A stretch of 64,000 bases of DNA, taken from Nymphalis io. Its lineage: Eukaryota > Arthropoda > Insecta > Lepidoptera > Nymphalidae. Below, in pieces: positions 32,692 to 43,411 of the stretch. The notes under the pieces were generated by a model. That model was given only the letters and a program-made list of their open reading frames with translations, was not told where the DNA came from and did no database searches. The stretch spans positions 2,237,001 to 2,301,000 of the forward strand of contig NC_065889.1 in NCBI RefSeq assembly GCF_905147045.1. The letters run 5' to 3'. Within the stretch, counting starts at the first letter, position 1. Every line of letters begins with the position of its first letter. Position numbers and translations under genes: made by a program.

Positions 32692-33350
32692 TAATTTTAT
32701 CCCTTTAGGGGTGGAATTTTCAGAAATCCTCTCTCTTAGCGGGTGCTTACATTAGAAAATGCATCAACTGCTAAAATTTCAAGTTTCAAGCCCATGTGAT
32801 TCCGGGTCTGCGTTGATGATGATTTGTTAATATTAACAATGACTTGTTCATTATATGTGTATAGATAACAAAAAAATACGTATGTTTTTATAACTTTTGA
32901 AAGATTCAAATGATTGTTCTGGTTTTGGTAACTCTTAATATTATTAACTGGTATAGTATATGGTAGTAATTTTAAAATAGGCAGTTATTTTGAACTCACA
33001 AACAGACACTTCAATTTTACTTTTTTGTATAGATAAATGAAAAATATATATCTAATACAATTTACCGTTGATATAAGAATCATGAAGAATCAGTTTACTC
33101 GTATATAAAGTTGCCAGATAACAATATCCCATTGTGAACCGCAGGCGTATTGTAGTTTGAGAAATTACGTCGGTAAGATTACTTCTAACACGAAATTTTC
33201 AGATTAAGATATCTTCAAAATATGTTTTGGAATGTGGATTAATTTGAGGATCTTATAAATTAAATAGTAATAATATGTGCTTAAGTATCGTCCGCTATGT
33301 ACATTATATTTATATTATAAAGTTATATACTGTAACCGGTGCACGATATC
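32692..33350. other. Anonymous AT-rich stretch
   Basis: Nothing recognised. Confidence 0.45.
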
Positions 33351-33351
33351 G

Positions 33352-33815
33352 AATAATCTATATAAATAAAAGAATAACTGACTTACTCACATATCAACGC
33401 AAAGCCCAACCTAATGGCGTTAACTCCATGGATTTTTTTACACACTAGGTTAGCAATAAAAAGTCCTCATTTTTTTGGTTATTTAACCCCTAAAGTAGTT
33501 GTATGAAAATCCTTCATTCTTCAAGAAAAAGCTAAGAAAATTAATATTAATTAATTATGAATTATGACGTGATAAGCTAAAGCGCTAGTCTTCTTAATGA
33601 AATAAAATAAAACGATTGTATGTTTGTCCTATATGTGTTCTGAAGTTATTCATTCGATTATGATGAAACTTTTGCTAGTTGCTCTACGTACGCCTACGAA
33701 GGTTCTTGGACCAAAAAAAAATATATTTTCCTTTGTATATTTGTCTCTCAATGTATACGTTTTTTGTAGATCCTTATTCTATCCATGCAAGGTCGGTACG
33801 GGTAGATAGTATTAA
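33352..33815 (+). mobile_element. Helitron-like non-autonomous element
   Basis: Left edge ATATAAATAAAAGAATAACT, GACTTACTCACATATCAACG, CAAAGCCC; right edge ATCCATGCAAGGTCGGTACG, GGTAGATAGTATT, corresponding to the GGGCGAAGCCGGGACGGGTA-type terminus. The inside (TTATTTAACCCCTAAAGTAG, TGAAACTTTTGCTAGTTGC) fits the same class. The boundaries are approximate. Confidence 0.6.
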
Positions 33816-34091
33816 AATTAAAATGAAGCCGAATTGATGATGTTCTTGTATAACTTGGCTAACAAGCTTAACGACACTTGCCCGAATTCGAACCCTATAC
33901 CCTAGAGGTGAATAAATATTAAACACCTTAATGGAACTTTCCCGAACCACGAGGTAAACAAGAGATTCAATTGCAGTTTGTTTATTTCGAAACAAGCGGG
34001 TGATCTTGATAATTAAATTATTTATTTTATTACGTATATATTCACGTTTTTTTAATTGAGGCTATCCATTCGTTACTTATTTCACTTGCTC

Positions 34092-34199
34092 AAAGCCATA
34101 CACACACTTGTGCAGTATAATACCTCCCGCTTAATTGGCTAGGCTCCCTCGAGATTGGCGGCCGCGGCCGAAATCGGTCAGGAACACATCATCATCACA
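34092..34199 (+). mobile_element. SINE-D 3' fragment D4
   Basis: CACACACTTGTGCAGTATAA, TACCTCCCGCTTAATTGGCT, CTCGAGATTGGCGGCCGCGG, CCGAAATCGGTCAGGAACAC and a CATCATCATCACA tail. Only the last third is present, as in 5' truncation. Confidence 0.9.
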
Positions 34200-34604
34200 T
34201 AATAAACGTAAAGTAACAACCTATAAAGCCGCACTGCTTCGCAAAAGCCTTTAAGGTTTTATAAGTTACAATCTGTTCCGCGTTAAATGTTCCTATGTCT
34301 CCGTAGGCTATAAAAATTGGGCTATCAATTGCAAAATTATATTTTCAAATCCAATTGTTAGTTCCAGAGATTAGCGCGTACAAACCAACTCTACAGCTTA
34401 ATTATATTATTATAGATAACATATTAATTGAAAGCACTTTCTGTGCATAAAAAGGGCATTTGCGTCATGCACTCTGGATAAGCAGCTTTAGAGATATTAA
34501 AAGATAATTGAATGAGCGCATGAGAAAAAGGGCTTGCGGTAAGAAGTATTAGCACAGAACGAGCGATTACTAAGCCTCATACTGATTTATATTAAAATAT
34601 TTTT
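34200..34604. other. Anonymous AT-rich stretch
   Basis: Nothing recognised. Confidence 0.45.
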
Positions 34605-34605
34605 T

Positions 34606-34776
34606 TACTAGTTTCCGCCCGCGACTTCGCCCACTTAATAGCGGGGTATTGTAAAGTGTTAAGTATATAAAAGTAACCCGAATTTTCAATATTAATACAA
34701 CTCAGTTTAGTTATTTAACCGTGAGAACTTAAGTCATTCAAAGATACATTCGCATTTCTAATATTATTATAGATTA
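34606..34776 (-). mobile_element. Helitron-like repeat, decayed
   Basis: + strand ACTAGTTTCCGCCCGCGACT, TCGCCCACTTAATAGCGG, TATATAAAAGTAACCCGAAT and ACATTCGCATTTCTAATATT correspond to the element at 26366-26575 in the same orientation, with a diverged middle. Confidence 0.7.
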
Positions 34777-34852
34777 GTACTAAAACATAATATGCTGGAG
34801 CAAAGCCTTATTTTATTAGATGTGTATACTACTTATTCTTTTAGTTTTTTAC

Positions 34853-35045
34853 TGCCTCGTTCGTCTAGTGGCTAGATATAAGGTCCCGGGTGCAATCCTC
34901 GAAAAATCCTCGGTAACAGCCCCGCCTCTGGAAATCACATACACTCTGAAAGCACGTGTCCTGCGTAGTTGCCTAGTCTCCACTACGAATAGCCGACGTA
35001 GTCGAAATCGGTCAGATTTATATTAATAACGTTATTACTATTAAT
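34853..35045 (+). mobile_element. SINE-D copy D5 with large internal deletions
   Basis: Head TGCCTCGTTCGTCTAGTGGC, TAGATATAAGG, a shortened B-box region, CGGTAACAGCCCCG, TGAAAGCACGTG, TCCTGCGTAGTTGCCTAGTC, TCGAAATCGGTCAG and an AT-rich ATTAATAA tail. About half of the element has been lost internally. Confidence 0.85.
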
Positions 35046-35257
35046 AAGATACTTATAAAGGTTTACCTTAATCAGAATTGAATAAAGAATATTTTATTAT
35101 TTATGAATGAAATTGATGCACAAGCTAAATGTAGTAAAATGACACATAATTTGAATTACAATATAATGGCTTTGAATTATAATGTTACGAATTCATTAAT
35201 CTGTTATTGTTCTAAGATTATAATGAAACAATGAGCTGACACACAACAGAACGATAA

Positions 35258-35676
35258 AGCTGCTTACACACGTCTCGGCCGAGGCGGCGTTCAAATAAAT
35301 ACTAAACTGAAAAACATTAATACCTCAATTACATGCCTGGTCGCGATTCGCCTTGTCACTCAACGAATTGTTCTGACACGAATGACCGTTTCCAAATTCG
35401 AACTAGTTCGCCTCGACACTCAACTCCTCTTGACTCGTCCAAAAGGCTGCTCTCGACTTGAGCGTCGCGAATAGCGAGGCGTGCTCGTTCATCACACTAC
35501 TCGTCTAGTCACTGGCGCGAATGTGCAAATGCAGTATAAGAATTCTGACATAGCCATTAACGCAGCGGCATTACACTTTGATGGTATATGAAAGCGCGCA
35601 CACAAATGCAAAGGTTATAAGAGCGGCAACGCCGCCGCGTTGCCGCTTCTTTAGCGGCGGTGTGTGTAAGAAGCCT
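35258..35676. mobile_element. GC-rich MITE-like element with terminal inverted repeats
   Basis: The left end GCTGCTTACACAC (35259-35271) is matched by the inverted right end GTGTGTAAGAAGC (35662-35674), 11 of 13. The inside is CpG-rich, with CGCGATTCGCC, CGAGGCGTGCTCG, and a perfect 11-bp subterminal hairpin AGCGGCAACGC/GCGTTGCCGCT around 35623-35648. No transposase. No convincing target duplication. A non-autonomous DNA transposon is the best reading; superfamily unknown. Confidence 0.7.
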
Positions 35677-35879
35677 TATTCAGGATTAAGCAATATACGT
35701 CGCAAGTTTAAATGTAAACTGTAACTTTTTACAGTATGTCTGAATTTATTTTAGTGTGCTTGCTATAGAATATGTGTTGAGTGGATGGTACTTAGCTAGG
35801 GGAGTTTGCGCAAAGGCATATTACTAACAGAGTTATAATTCTGCACTTATATCTATAAATATTCTATTGTGCCTATATA

Positions 35880-36170
35880 GACTTTACTGGTGGTAAGGCT
35901 TTGTGCAAGCTGGTCTGGGTAGGTAATACTTACTCATCAGATATTCTACCGCAAAACAGCAGTACTTGGTATTGTTGTGTTCCGGTTTGAAGGGTGAGTG
36001 AGACAGTATAATTACAAGCACAAGGGACATCTTAGTTCCCAAGATTGGTGGCGCATTGGCAATGTAAGCGATAGTTAATATTTCTTATCATGGCAATGTC
36101 TATGGGCGTTGGTGACTACTTACCATCAAGTGGTCAATATGCTCGTTCGCCTAACCATAACATTAAAAGA
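35880..36170 (+). mobile_element. SINE-A copy A12, full length
   Basis: Head GACTTTACTGGTGGTAAGGC, TTTGTGCAAGCTGGTCTGGG, the complete middle, and GGTGACTACTTACCATCAAG, TGGTCAATATGCTCGTTCGC, ending in an A-rich tail. It lacks ATAAC before ATCTTAG, as A9 does. A reversed trace of another head lies just upstream (35765-35815). Confidence 0.95.
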
Positions 36171-36332
36171 ATCTGTATTGGTGATGAAATCAATTAATTA
36201 ATGTGCTGTATTTGTTTGTCATTCAACTCATTCATTATATATCTACCAAGCCGCAGAAAAGCAGCGTGTTGAAAGATTTTCCAAATTCCTCTCCATAGAG
36301 CATTCACTCTAGACTCTTAGACTTATATACTT

Positions 36333-36386
36333 ATAAAACATTTACAGAATATGCATGCCAGTATGCTTATTCTGTAAATGTTTTAT
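36333..36386. repeat. Perfect 19-bp fold-back
   Basis: 36333-36351 is the exact reverse complement of 36368-36386 (arm core CATTTACAGAATA). After one mismatch the stem continues for GCAT/ATGC, leaving a 6-base loop GCCAGT. GGCATGCAT recurs a few bases downstream. Confidence 0.88.
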
Positions 36387-36737
36387 GGCATAATGGCATG
36401 CATTTTAATACCTAATTTCAATATATGAAATATTAAAAATATATATAATCATAGTATAGAACTCGTATTTTAATATAAAAAAATATTATTTCCGCACTGC
36501 AAGAAATAAAAGTAGAATATACATATTCATAGAGTGGCGTTGCGCAAATGATTTCCTTTGAGCTAGTTCCCCGCACATATTTATTTAAAACCGAGCAGAA
36601 ACTTTAAGCACATTGAACTACTTAAAACCGCAAATTAAAATAATATTAAAAGCATACTATTTCAAATATAATTATAAAAATCATTGCTAAACTATACTTA
36701 GTTAATATTAATAAAGTAACTTTATATAAATGTCCTG

Positions 36738-36905
36738 CTGGTTGAACCCAATACTGGTTTTGTACCTTACCGCGCTGCTTTAATGCGGGTTGGTTTTAAG
36801 CATATATAATAATTATATGATAATTCATTGGTGTGTTCCAGGATTCGAGTTTGCAATTTCCGGTTTAGATTCACATGTTCTGACCACTGGGCCTACTCGG
36901 CTTAT
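36738..36905 (-). mobile_element. SINE-B relic B7
   Basis: GCGCTGCTTTAATGCGGGTT, GGT, then after a gap GATTCGAGTTTGCAATTTCC, GGTTTAGATTCACATGTTCT, GACCACTGGGCCTACTCGGC, which is the reversed head. Confidence 0.8.
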
Positions 36906-37546
36906 CACTATGATAACTTGAAATGTACTTAAATTGTAAAACCCTCTAGAGGGGCGTTTATTGATCAAAACTCGCTTAAAAGAGTGATATTATTACTTTA
37001 AATAAATACGAGGACACTCAAAAGCTAAAACTAGTTGAAATTTAAACCTTAAAATCATAGCATTAAGGTTAAAAGTATTTCAATAAGAAATACAAAAGAC
37101 ATTACCAACGTCACACATTTCCTTGGAAGTTGTGATATAAAATAAATGCTCTCTCCCTTACAAGACTCAGACCGCTTCGGATTGTATATCTGTGTTACGT
37201 TTTATTTTATTTTATACCTTATATATATATAGCAATAGAGGTCACAGCGTGGCATAAGTATATGCACTTAGGGTAACAGACCAATATACGTACTATAAAT
37301 CTGTCCGAATTACTTTTAGGTATAATAATCGTTATATTAATGAAGCAACACGAAAATAAAAGTTTAGTCAAATTCATATGAGGGACTGATACGCAGGAAC
37401 ATGTTTTCAATTTTATATTTTACAAATAATTGATACGTCAGGTATATATGTAAAAAATAAACGCAGAAATAATGATGAGACAAAAAAGTTATTATGATCA
37501 ATATTATTAAGTAAGTTCTCCGATTTCGTTTTTTGGACATAACCAA
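36906..37546. other. Anonymous AT-rich stretch
   Basis: Nothing recognised; minus-strand frames at 37219-37570 look like chance. Confidence 0.4.
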
Positions 37547-37547
37547 A

Positions 37548-37589
37548 ATGTGAATTAAGCGCACTAACATGAGTGCGCTTAATTCACAT
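37548..37589. repeat. Perfect 18-bp fold-back
   Basis: ATGTGAATTAAGCGCACT (37548-37565) faces its exact reverse complement at 37572-37589 across a 6-base loop AACATG. It matches no repeat family seen here. Confidence 0.9.
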
Positions 37590-38320
37590 CTTAGCGACTA
37601 GATTTGAATACGTCAAATTTATTTATTTATTATTATATTAGATAATAATACGTGTATATATAAGATTATATATCAAAATCTTCCCAGTAAAATGATACAA
37701 ATAATGTTGGAGATTGTATTAAAATTGTAGCTAAGAAGTTAGTGCACGAACGGATACACGCGAAAGTAATCTTTATTGGCATATTATATAAAGATGTTAT
37801 TTCTTAAATTCTGGGCATCCGGTTCTATTAATGGATTATACATTTTTTTAAATGAAAAAAATGGGGTCTTTACGGTTAGAAACCTATAATGTAATTTACA
37901 TATCTATATTTTATTTTTAACTTTGAAATGGATTACGCATACAAAGTCAAATGAAAGATTAACAATTTTACTTTATACCCCCTATTAATTGATCTTTTCT
38001 TAGGTTGAAATACCTTAAGAAAATTATACACAATACGGTTTATTCTTCAAAACCTCTAGAGTTTTTTTTTTAATTTTAATGATCAAAGAACTCCTTTTAG
38101 ATGTTTAATTTACAAAGTAAAAAAACGTTGCAGGATCAAACATCGGGTAAGCGTAATATTCTAAAAAGGTTTTAAGGTGAATTTTCAGCCTTGACCGATT
38201 TACATCGACTTGATTTCTTTACTTGCAGACTCTTTCTTTGGCTTCAATAAAATATAAAATCATGAATACATACGTTATGTTGAGTACTAAGCATAATATA
38301 ACTAAAAAATAAGCCACAGC
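37590..38320. other. Anonymous AT-rich stretch
   Basis: Nothing recognised. Confidence 0.45.
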
Positions 38321-38321
38321 C

Positions 38322-38399
38322 CTGTTCAATGCGGTTTGGTAAATGTAACCGACATGTGTTGAAATTCTGCCTCTGTATCTACCAAACCGCATTGAACAG
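38322..38399. repeat. 20-bp fold-back inside a SINE-B relic
   Basis: CTGTTCAATGCGGTTTGGTA (38322-38341) is the exact reverse complement of 38380-38399. The right arm lies in SINE-B order (ACCAAACCGCATTGAACAGC for ACCAACCCGCATTGGAGCAGC). The left arm replaces what should be the GGTGAAGGAAAACATCG block. So the left arm is the copied one. Confidence 0.85.
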
Positions 38400-38482
38400 C
38401 ATGGTGTTAGCTCCTAACTTTATCCTAATGGGGGCACCCTTTGCCCAACATGGGAAAATAAGAGGTTGTTACTTTGTTATCT
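38343..38482 (+). mobile_element. SINE-B relic B8
   Basis: ACCGACATGTGTTGAAATTC, TGCCTCTGTATCTACCAAAC, CGCATTGAACAGCATGGTG, GGCACCCTTTGCCCAACATG, GG and AGGTTGTTAC follow the SINE-B 3' half at low identity, with the fold-back at its left end. Confidence 0.75.
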
Positions 38483-38847
38483 ATTTATAATAAGTATCAC
38501 AAATTCAATAAGTGTTTCTTTGCATCTGGGTAGGTACATTTTGTTTTGTATTAGCATTCATAGTTTGCGTAATTATGGCTTATATTTTTTCTAATACTAA
38601 CATCTAAATGCAAAAGTGTGCATTGCTGTCCTTTTAAAAATTAAATGAATTTCAGATCTAATTTCTACTCCATTTTTGATATTCCAGTCTTCCCCCGTAT
38701 TTAAGCGTTGAACTCGTGATTAAAATGAGAATGATTTTTGCAATAATATAGCAGAATCCAAGCTTTGAGTTTCTTGTAACGTAGCGCATCTTAATCTTAT
38801 TGGGACTAATTAAAATGTTATTCCCTGCAAGGAATCAATGAAGTCTT

Positions 38848-38940
38848 CCGATGTTTTCCTTCACCACCGAAAACGAGATGATTTATAAACATGAAAATTA
38901 AGTGGTGGTGGTCCGCGCTTGAGCTCGCACTCTTCAGGTA
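38848..38940 (-). mobile_element. SINE-B relic B9
   Basis: CCGATGTTTTCCTTCACCAC, CGAAAACGAGATGATTTATA, AACATGAAAATTAAGTGGTG and a GCTTGAGCTCGCA B-box remnant form the reversed first half of SINE-B. Confidence 0.75.
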
Positions 38941-40350
38941 TAACTCACATGTTTCACTTAAATGGTTCGGTTCATATATCCGTTTCCAATCTTGGTTGAA
39001 CATATCTTCTATATCATAAAATATAATTATAAATAAAAATACACTAGAAAACGATTTCTTAAATTTTTAAATTGAAACATATTTGTTAGGTACGACCTTC
39101 AGCTCATAAAGTAACGTTCATATACGATTGTTTAATATATAAACATGTCAGTGTCAAAAATACTGGCACATAACAATAAGACATCACATTTAAATAATTT
39201 ATGTTTTATTTAATATTTGAATATAGAACGGAGAATACAAAAGATCAAAAAATGGCGGCGATGTAATGTAAACATTGGTTATTTATACTAAAACGGAGTA
39301 AAACATTAATATATCAAATTAAACTGGGTGAGTTTTGGAGTTATTTATTAATACTAATTGTTCTCTGCGGTTTCACTCACATTACATTTGGTTAATAATT
39401 GACGTTTGTTTCATATAGTTTATTAATTAACGGTTATAGTTACTGTTCTGTAATTTTTGTACATAGAAGTTGAAGCCTATAACTTGCTTCAATAAATGAA
39501 GTATCTGACACGAGACAGTTAATCATATCAGACTTTTAGTTTCTGAGATAAACGTGTTCATCCATACATCCACAACTCTCTAACTTCATACATATAAATA
39601 TATTTAGAGATCTATTATAAATTTTACCTTAGCGATCGAGCTTCACACGACTTTAATAAATAATTTAAAAAAGTTATAATTATTTGTGATAACAGTAATA
39701 CCTTATCTAAATTCAAAATATAAGCAAAATCATTAGACCCGTGTCCGAGTTACATGAAATAAAATAATGTTTATACAATTGTTTTTTGGTCTTTTAATGT
39801 TATAAGTCAATAAATTATAATTAAACGCCAATACAGATAAAACATGGCATAAGAATAAAAAAATAAAAAAACGCTTTTCAAAATTCAAACAATATCCAAG
39901 CGTTCAGTAGCATCGAATACAGTGCAAAATATCGTTACCAAGAATCAACATGGCCGCATAAAACCAATTACAGTAATAGCTCTCGTCTGATAGGAATCAT
40001 TTCTGTTGCTCTCTTCCAGCTCCCTGCAATAAATTGGCTAGAAGGAGGGCAAGGGTTGAAATCGAAGATCCAACTAACCCTTGTGGGATTAAACTGCATC
40101 GAAACGTGTATCACTGAAATAAAGATTTCAATAGAATTTTTCTTGTTACATATATATGATATTATCCATCTATTTGTGCGCTAAAATTTGTCTTGTATAT
40201 GATTTCGAGATTAGTTTAATCGTATTTAATTTCGAAAATATTAATGTGGGTGAGGTTATGTTGTATCTAAATGCGATTAGTATGGATCTTTCGTAGATAA
40301 ATAATATAACCTATAGTGTTTACTCTGACCGCTGAATTATAAATACAGAT
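38941..40350. other. Anonymous AT-rich stretch
   Basis: The segment 39950-40130 is less AT-rich and non-repetitive here, but has no open frame of note. Nothing supported. Confidence 0.4.
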
Positions 40351-40459
40351 TAAGCAAAGAAGCCCAAATTTACCCTTTCAATTAACCGTAAAGCTTGTGT
40401 AAGGAATGGACGAAAAAAGCTCACGCTCAGGATCGAACCTGCGACTTTTACATCGCTTG
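40351..40459 (-). mobile_element. SINE-E copy E1, body
   Basis: On the reverse strand: CGATGTAAAAGTCGCAGGTT, CGATCCTGAGCGTGAGC (B-box GGTTCGATCCT), then CACAAGCTTTACGGTTAATT, GAAAGGGTAAA. It matches E2 at 57212 over CAAGCTTTACGGTTAATTG. The tRNA-like head is cut by SINE-A A13. A head remnant (reverse strand AGCGCAATGGTTTC, A-box-like) continues at 40758-40778. Confidence 0.75.
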
Positions 40460-40757
40460 TTTTTTTTTTTTTTATAGAATAGGAAAGCGGACGAGCATAT
40501 GGGCCACCTGATGGTAAGTGGTCACCAACGCTCTTAGACATTGGCATTGTAAGAAATGTCAACCATCGCTTACATATCCAATGCGCCACCAACCTTGGGA
40601 ACTAAGATTTTATGTCCCTTGTGCCTGTAATTACACTGGCTCACTCACCCTTCAAACCGGAACACAACAATATCAAGTATTGCTGTTTTGCGGTAGAATA
40701 TCTGATGAGTGGGTGGTACCTACCCAGACGAGCTTGCACAAAGCCCTACCACCAGTA
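40460..40757 (-). mobile_element. SINE-A copy A13, full length, young subfamily
   Basis: Fourteen-T tail, TATAGAATAGGAAAGCGGAC, complete body, and head CCCTACCACCAGTA. Linked variants CTTAGACATTGG, AAGATTTTATGTCCC, CAATATCAAG and TGTCAACC are shared with A18 and mostly with A4. The best-preserved copy with A18; it has no indel relative to the family order. Confidence 0.97.
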
Positions 40758-40886
40758 ATGTTTGAAACCATTGCGCTGTTGATGCTTTATTGCACCTTAA
40801 ATAAATCTACAACGAAGCAAGGTCCAGATATTTAAAGCAAATTATGTGTGAGAAATCAATCAAAACACTTGTAAAAAAAATATTAT

Positions 40887-41049
40887 CACCCACTCATCAG
40901 ATATTAGCAGCAGTACTTGGTATTGTTATGTTCCGGTTTGAAGAGTGAGTGAGCCAGTGTAATTACAGGCACAAGCGACATAACATCTTAGGATGGTGGC
41001 GCATTGGCAATGTGAGCGATGGTTAACATTTCTTTCAAAGCCAATGTCT
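40887..41049 (+). mobile_element. SINE-A fragment A14
   Basis: ATCACCCACTCATCAGATAT, CAGTACTTGGTATTGTTATG, GAGTGAGCCAGTGTAATTAC, AGGCACAAGCGACATAACAT, GGTGGCGCATTGGCAATGTG to GCCAATGTCT, then an A-run. Truncated at both ends, lying 130 bp from A13 in opposite orientation. Confidence 0.9.
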
Positions 41050-41345
41050 AAAAAAAATACAATTTTTTATAAATGTATTTCTCTATAGTATACTGAAGGG
41101 TAATATGGCCTTATGGATATTATAAGGTCTTACTCGCATATGTAGCTTAGTCTTGGCTTAAGGGACGTGACATCTGTCTGTCTCGTTACTTAGAGATTTT
41201 CCAACCATACATTTATATTTCTTAACAAAATATTTCGTTCTGTAAATCCTCATTATTTTTATTTGTCGGAGACAGAAAAACAATTGTTTCACATAAAAGG
41301 TTGTATGTATTTTGCAAATGTATAAATTTTATGTAATATGTTAGT

Positions 41346-41385
41346 ATATCCTGGATAAATGATATATCCTGGATAAATGATAAAT
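41346..41385 (+). repeat. Short tandem duplication
   Basis: TATATCCTGGATAAATGATA occurs twice in a row (41345-41384 approximately), then ATAAATGATA again. Replication slippage. Confidence 0.85.
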
Positions 41386-41387
41386 GA

Positions 41388-41561
41388 TATTTGCCGATAG
41401 ACTCCGGCACTGTAAGAAATATAACCCATCCTAACGCTTTCAATCTGCTGTCAACCGTGAAACCAATATGTTAGATCTCTCGTGCGTGTAATTACACTGG
41501 CTCACTCGGCCTTCAAACGTAAATACAATGATACAAAGTATTGTTGTTTGTTGGTATTGCA
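41388..41561 (-). mobile_element. SINE-A relic A15
   Basis: CCGATAGACTCCGGCACTGT, AAGAAATATAACCCATCCTA, GTGTAATTACACTGGCTCAC, TCGGCCTTCAAACG and AAGTATTGTTGTTTG; old copy without head or tail. Confidence 0.8.
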
Positions 41562-42380
41562 ATTGATGAATGTTTAAGTTATATGGTCTGGTTACTGCGA
41601 TGTGAATTGAAGATCGATCCATCGATTGGGTTTTACCCGGTTTTACATTGGCATGACGTAATTTCACGTACCTACTAAATATTATAATATTCATATGCAG
41701 TGTCCGATAGATAATGAATAATTCAGCAGGTAATTATTCCTGGCAGCTCAGAAAAAAAAAATTGTTTAAAATTTGCTCTCATGTTTACTTTATTGAGCAC
41801 TGCTACGAAAAACAGGGTAATTGATTTTTTTTTTCAAATATTCCTGTATATTGGGCCTTGATGGATGCTTTGTTTATAATAACATACGTGTAAACATAAT
41901 AACAATTGAAATTGTTATATAAAATATCAAATGAATACGAACAATAACAGTTTATTTAACGCGAAAGTGTCTCTTAAGACCTAAGACCCCTATAACCCCC
42001 CTCTTTAAGAGAATCACTAATTACGAGCGAAATAATTAGGGCTGATACTCAGAAGAACTCTTAACAGTTTTGTCTCTCTCCCCTCCATGTGCTTTGTCTG
42101 AGATATTCTCTTATTACGTCGCAAGCTTTGATTCTGTAGTGTAGGACGCTTGTTCATAATCCAACTGTTGTGATAAAAATTTTCCAGAAGTTGAAACGAT
42201 AATACAATAAACAAATATATATAGTGATATATAAAATTGAATTGTATTTGATTGTTGTAACTCTCTTTTTAAAATGATGGGAAATTATAACTACTGACTT
42301 TCTTTCCGGTTCTTCTAGTCAAAATGCACATTCGATGGTATCCGTATATTTTATTTAATACTGTAACGACTGCACTATTT
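41562..42380. other. Anonymous AT-rich stretch
   Basis: Nothing recognised. Confidence 0.45.
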
Positions 42381-42381
42381 T

Positions 42382-42657
42382 GATGAGCCGGTTGGCGTGG
42401 TTGGTAGATGCCTTTCACGCCGAAGATTGTGGGTTCGATTCCCACCTAAGACAGACATTTGTGTGCATGAACATGTCTGTTTGTCCTGAGTCTGGGTGTA
42501 ATTATATATATATAAGTATGTATTTACAAAATAAAAGTAGTATATGTAGTATATCAGTGGTCTGGTTTCCATAGTATAAGCTCTGCTTAATCTGGAATCA
42601 GATGACCGTGTGTGAATAATCTCCCAGGATATTATTATTATTATATTATTATTATTA
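42382..42657 (+). mobile_element. SINE-C copy C2, full length
   Basis: Head GAGCCGGTTGGCGTGGTTGG, TAGATGCCTTTCACGCCGAA, GATTGTGGGTTCGATTCCCA, CC, then ACATTTGTGTGCATGAACAT, TGTTTGTCCTGAGTCTGGGT, GTATTTACAAAATAAAAGTA, GTCTGGTTTCCATAGTATAA, GCTCTGCTTAATCTGGAATC, CGTGTGTGAATAATCTCCCA, GGATATTATTATT with an (ATT)n end. The reference copy for this family. The head resembles tRNA-Glu more than other tRNAs (CTTTCAC in the anticodon arm), but it is not a functional tRNA. Confidence 0.92.
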
Positions 42658-43410
42658 ACATGACTTAATTGTATGAATATATATATGTATAGTGTATATT
42701 TAGTAACATAAGAACTTTAATTAATTTTATCGAAAAATAAATAAATAAATCTGTTGAAGATACTGTTCCATTCTGTAAGAATTAATAATAATCATTACAG
42801 TAGAAAAAAAAATGTTTGCTTTGTGTCATGTTGTGTTTTATTTATTTTATTTCTATATCTCGTATTTTTCGATAAAACTACAAAACCGTACAAATAAAGC
42901 GAGAATGATATTCATTAAGCCGCAAACGTGAAGTACCAAAAACTTTAGCATTCTTAAAGCTCGCTTCCCGCAAACGACATAATTTATGGAAAAAGCAACA
43001 TAAATTATGGGGAACAAATTGGGAAAGATGCGCTGTATTTCAAGTTATTTTAATGAAAAATGGCTTTACCCTATTAGAATTTATAATATCTTAATTGACA
43101 ACGGTTTTTTAAGGCGTTAAGTTTTTGAAATGTTCTAAAACATAAATATTTCTAATCATTTCCAACGGACTAAGGCTAGGCTTTAACGGGTTTCTTGTTT
43201 TATCTCAATTGCTAGTTGCTTACTCACAACTATTTAAGTGGCAGCACCGTACTCGTGATAGAAGTGAAACTTCTCGAATTGATAGCTCTCCTTCTCTTTC
43301 ACTCCACGTTATATCTTTCGTTTCTTCTCTCTCATTTAACGAAATATACCTAAACGTAACACGTAATGTCACTTCTACTCCATATATCGATTATATAGAA
43401 TCGCCGCGAA
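42658..43410. other. Anonymous AT-rich stretch
   Basis: Nothing recognised; the 74-codon frame at 43209-43433 runs into a SINE tail. Confidence 0.4.
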
Positions 43411-43411
43411 A

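Noticed and set aside
33835..33935. Additional SINE head (GCCCGAATTCGAACCC)
   Set aside because: A single B-box-like word without A-box or body; too little to name.
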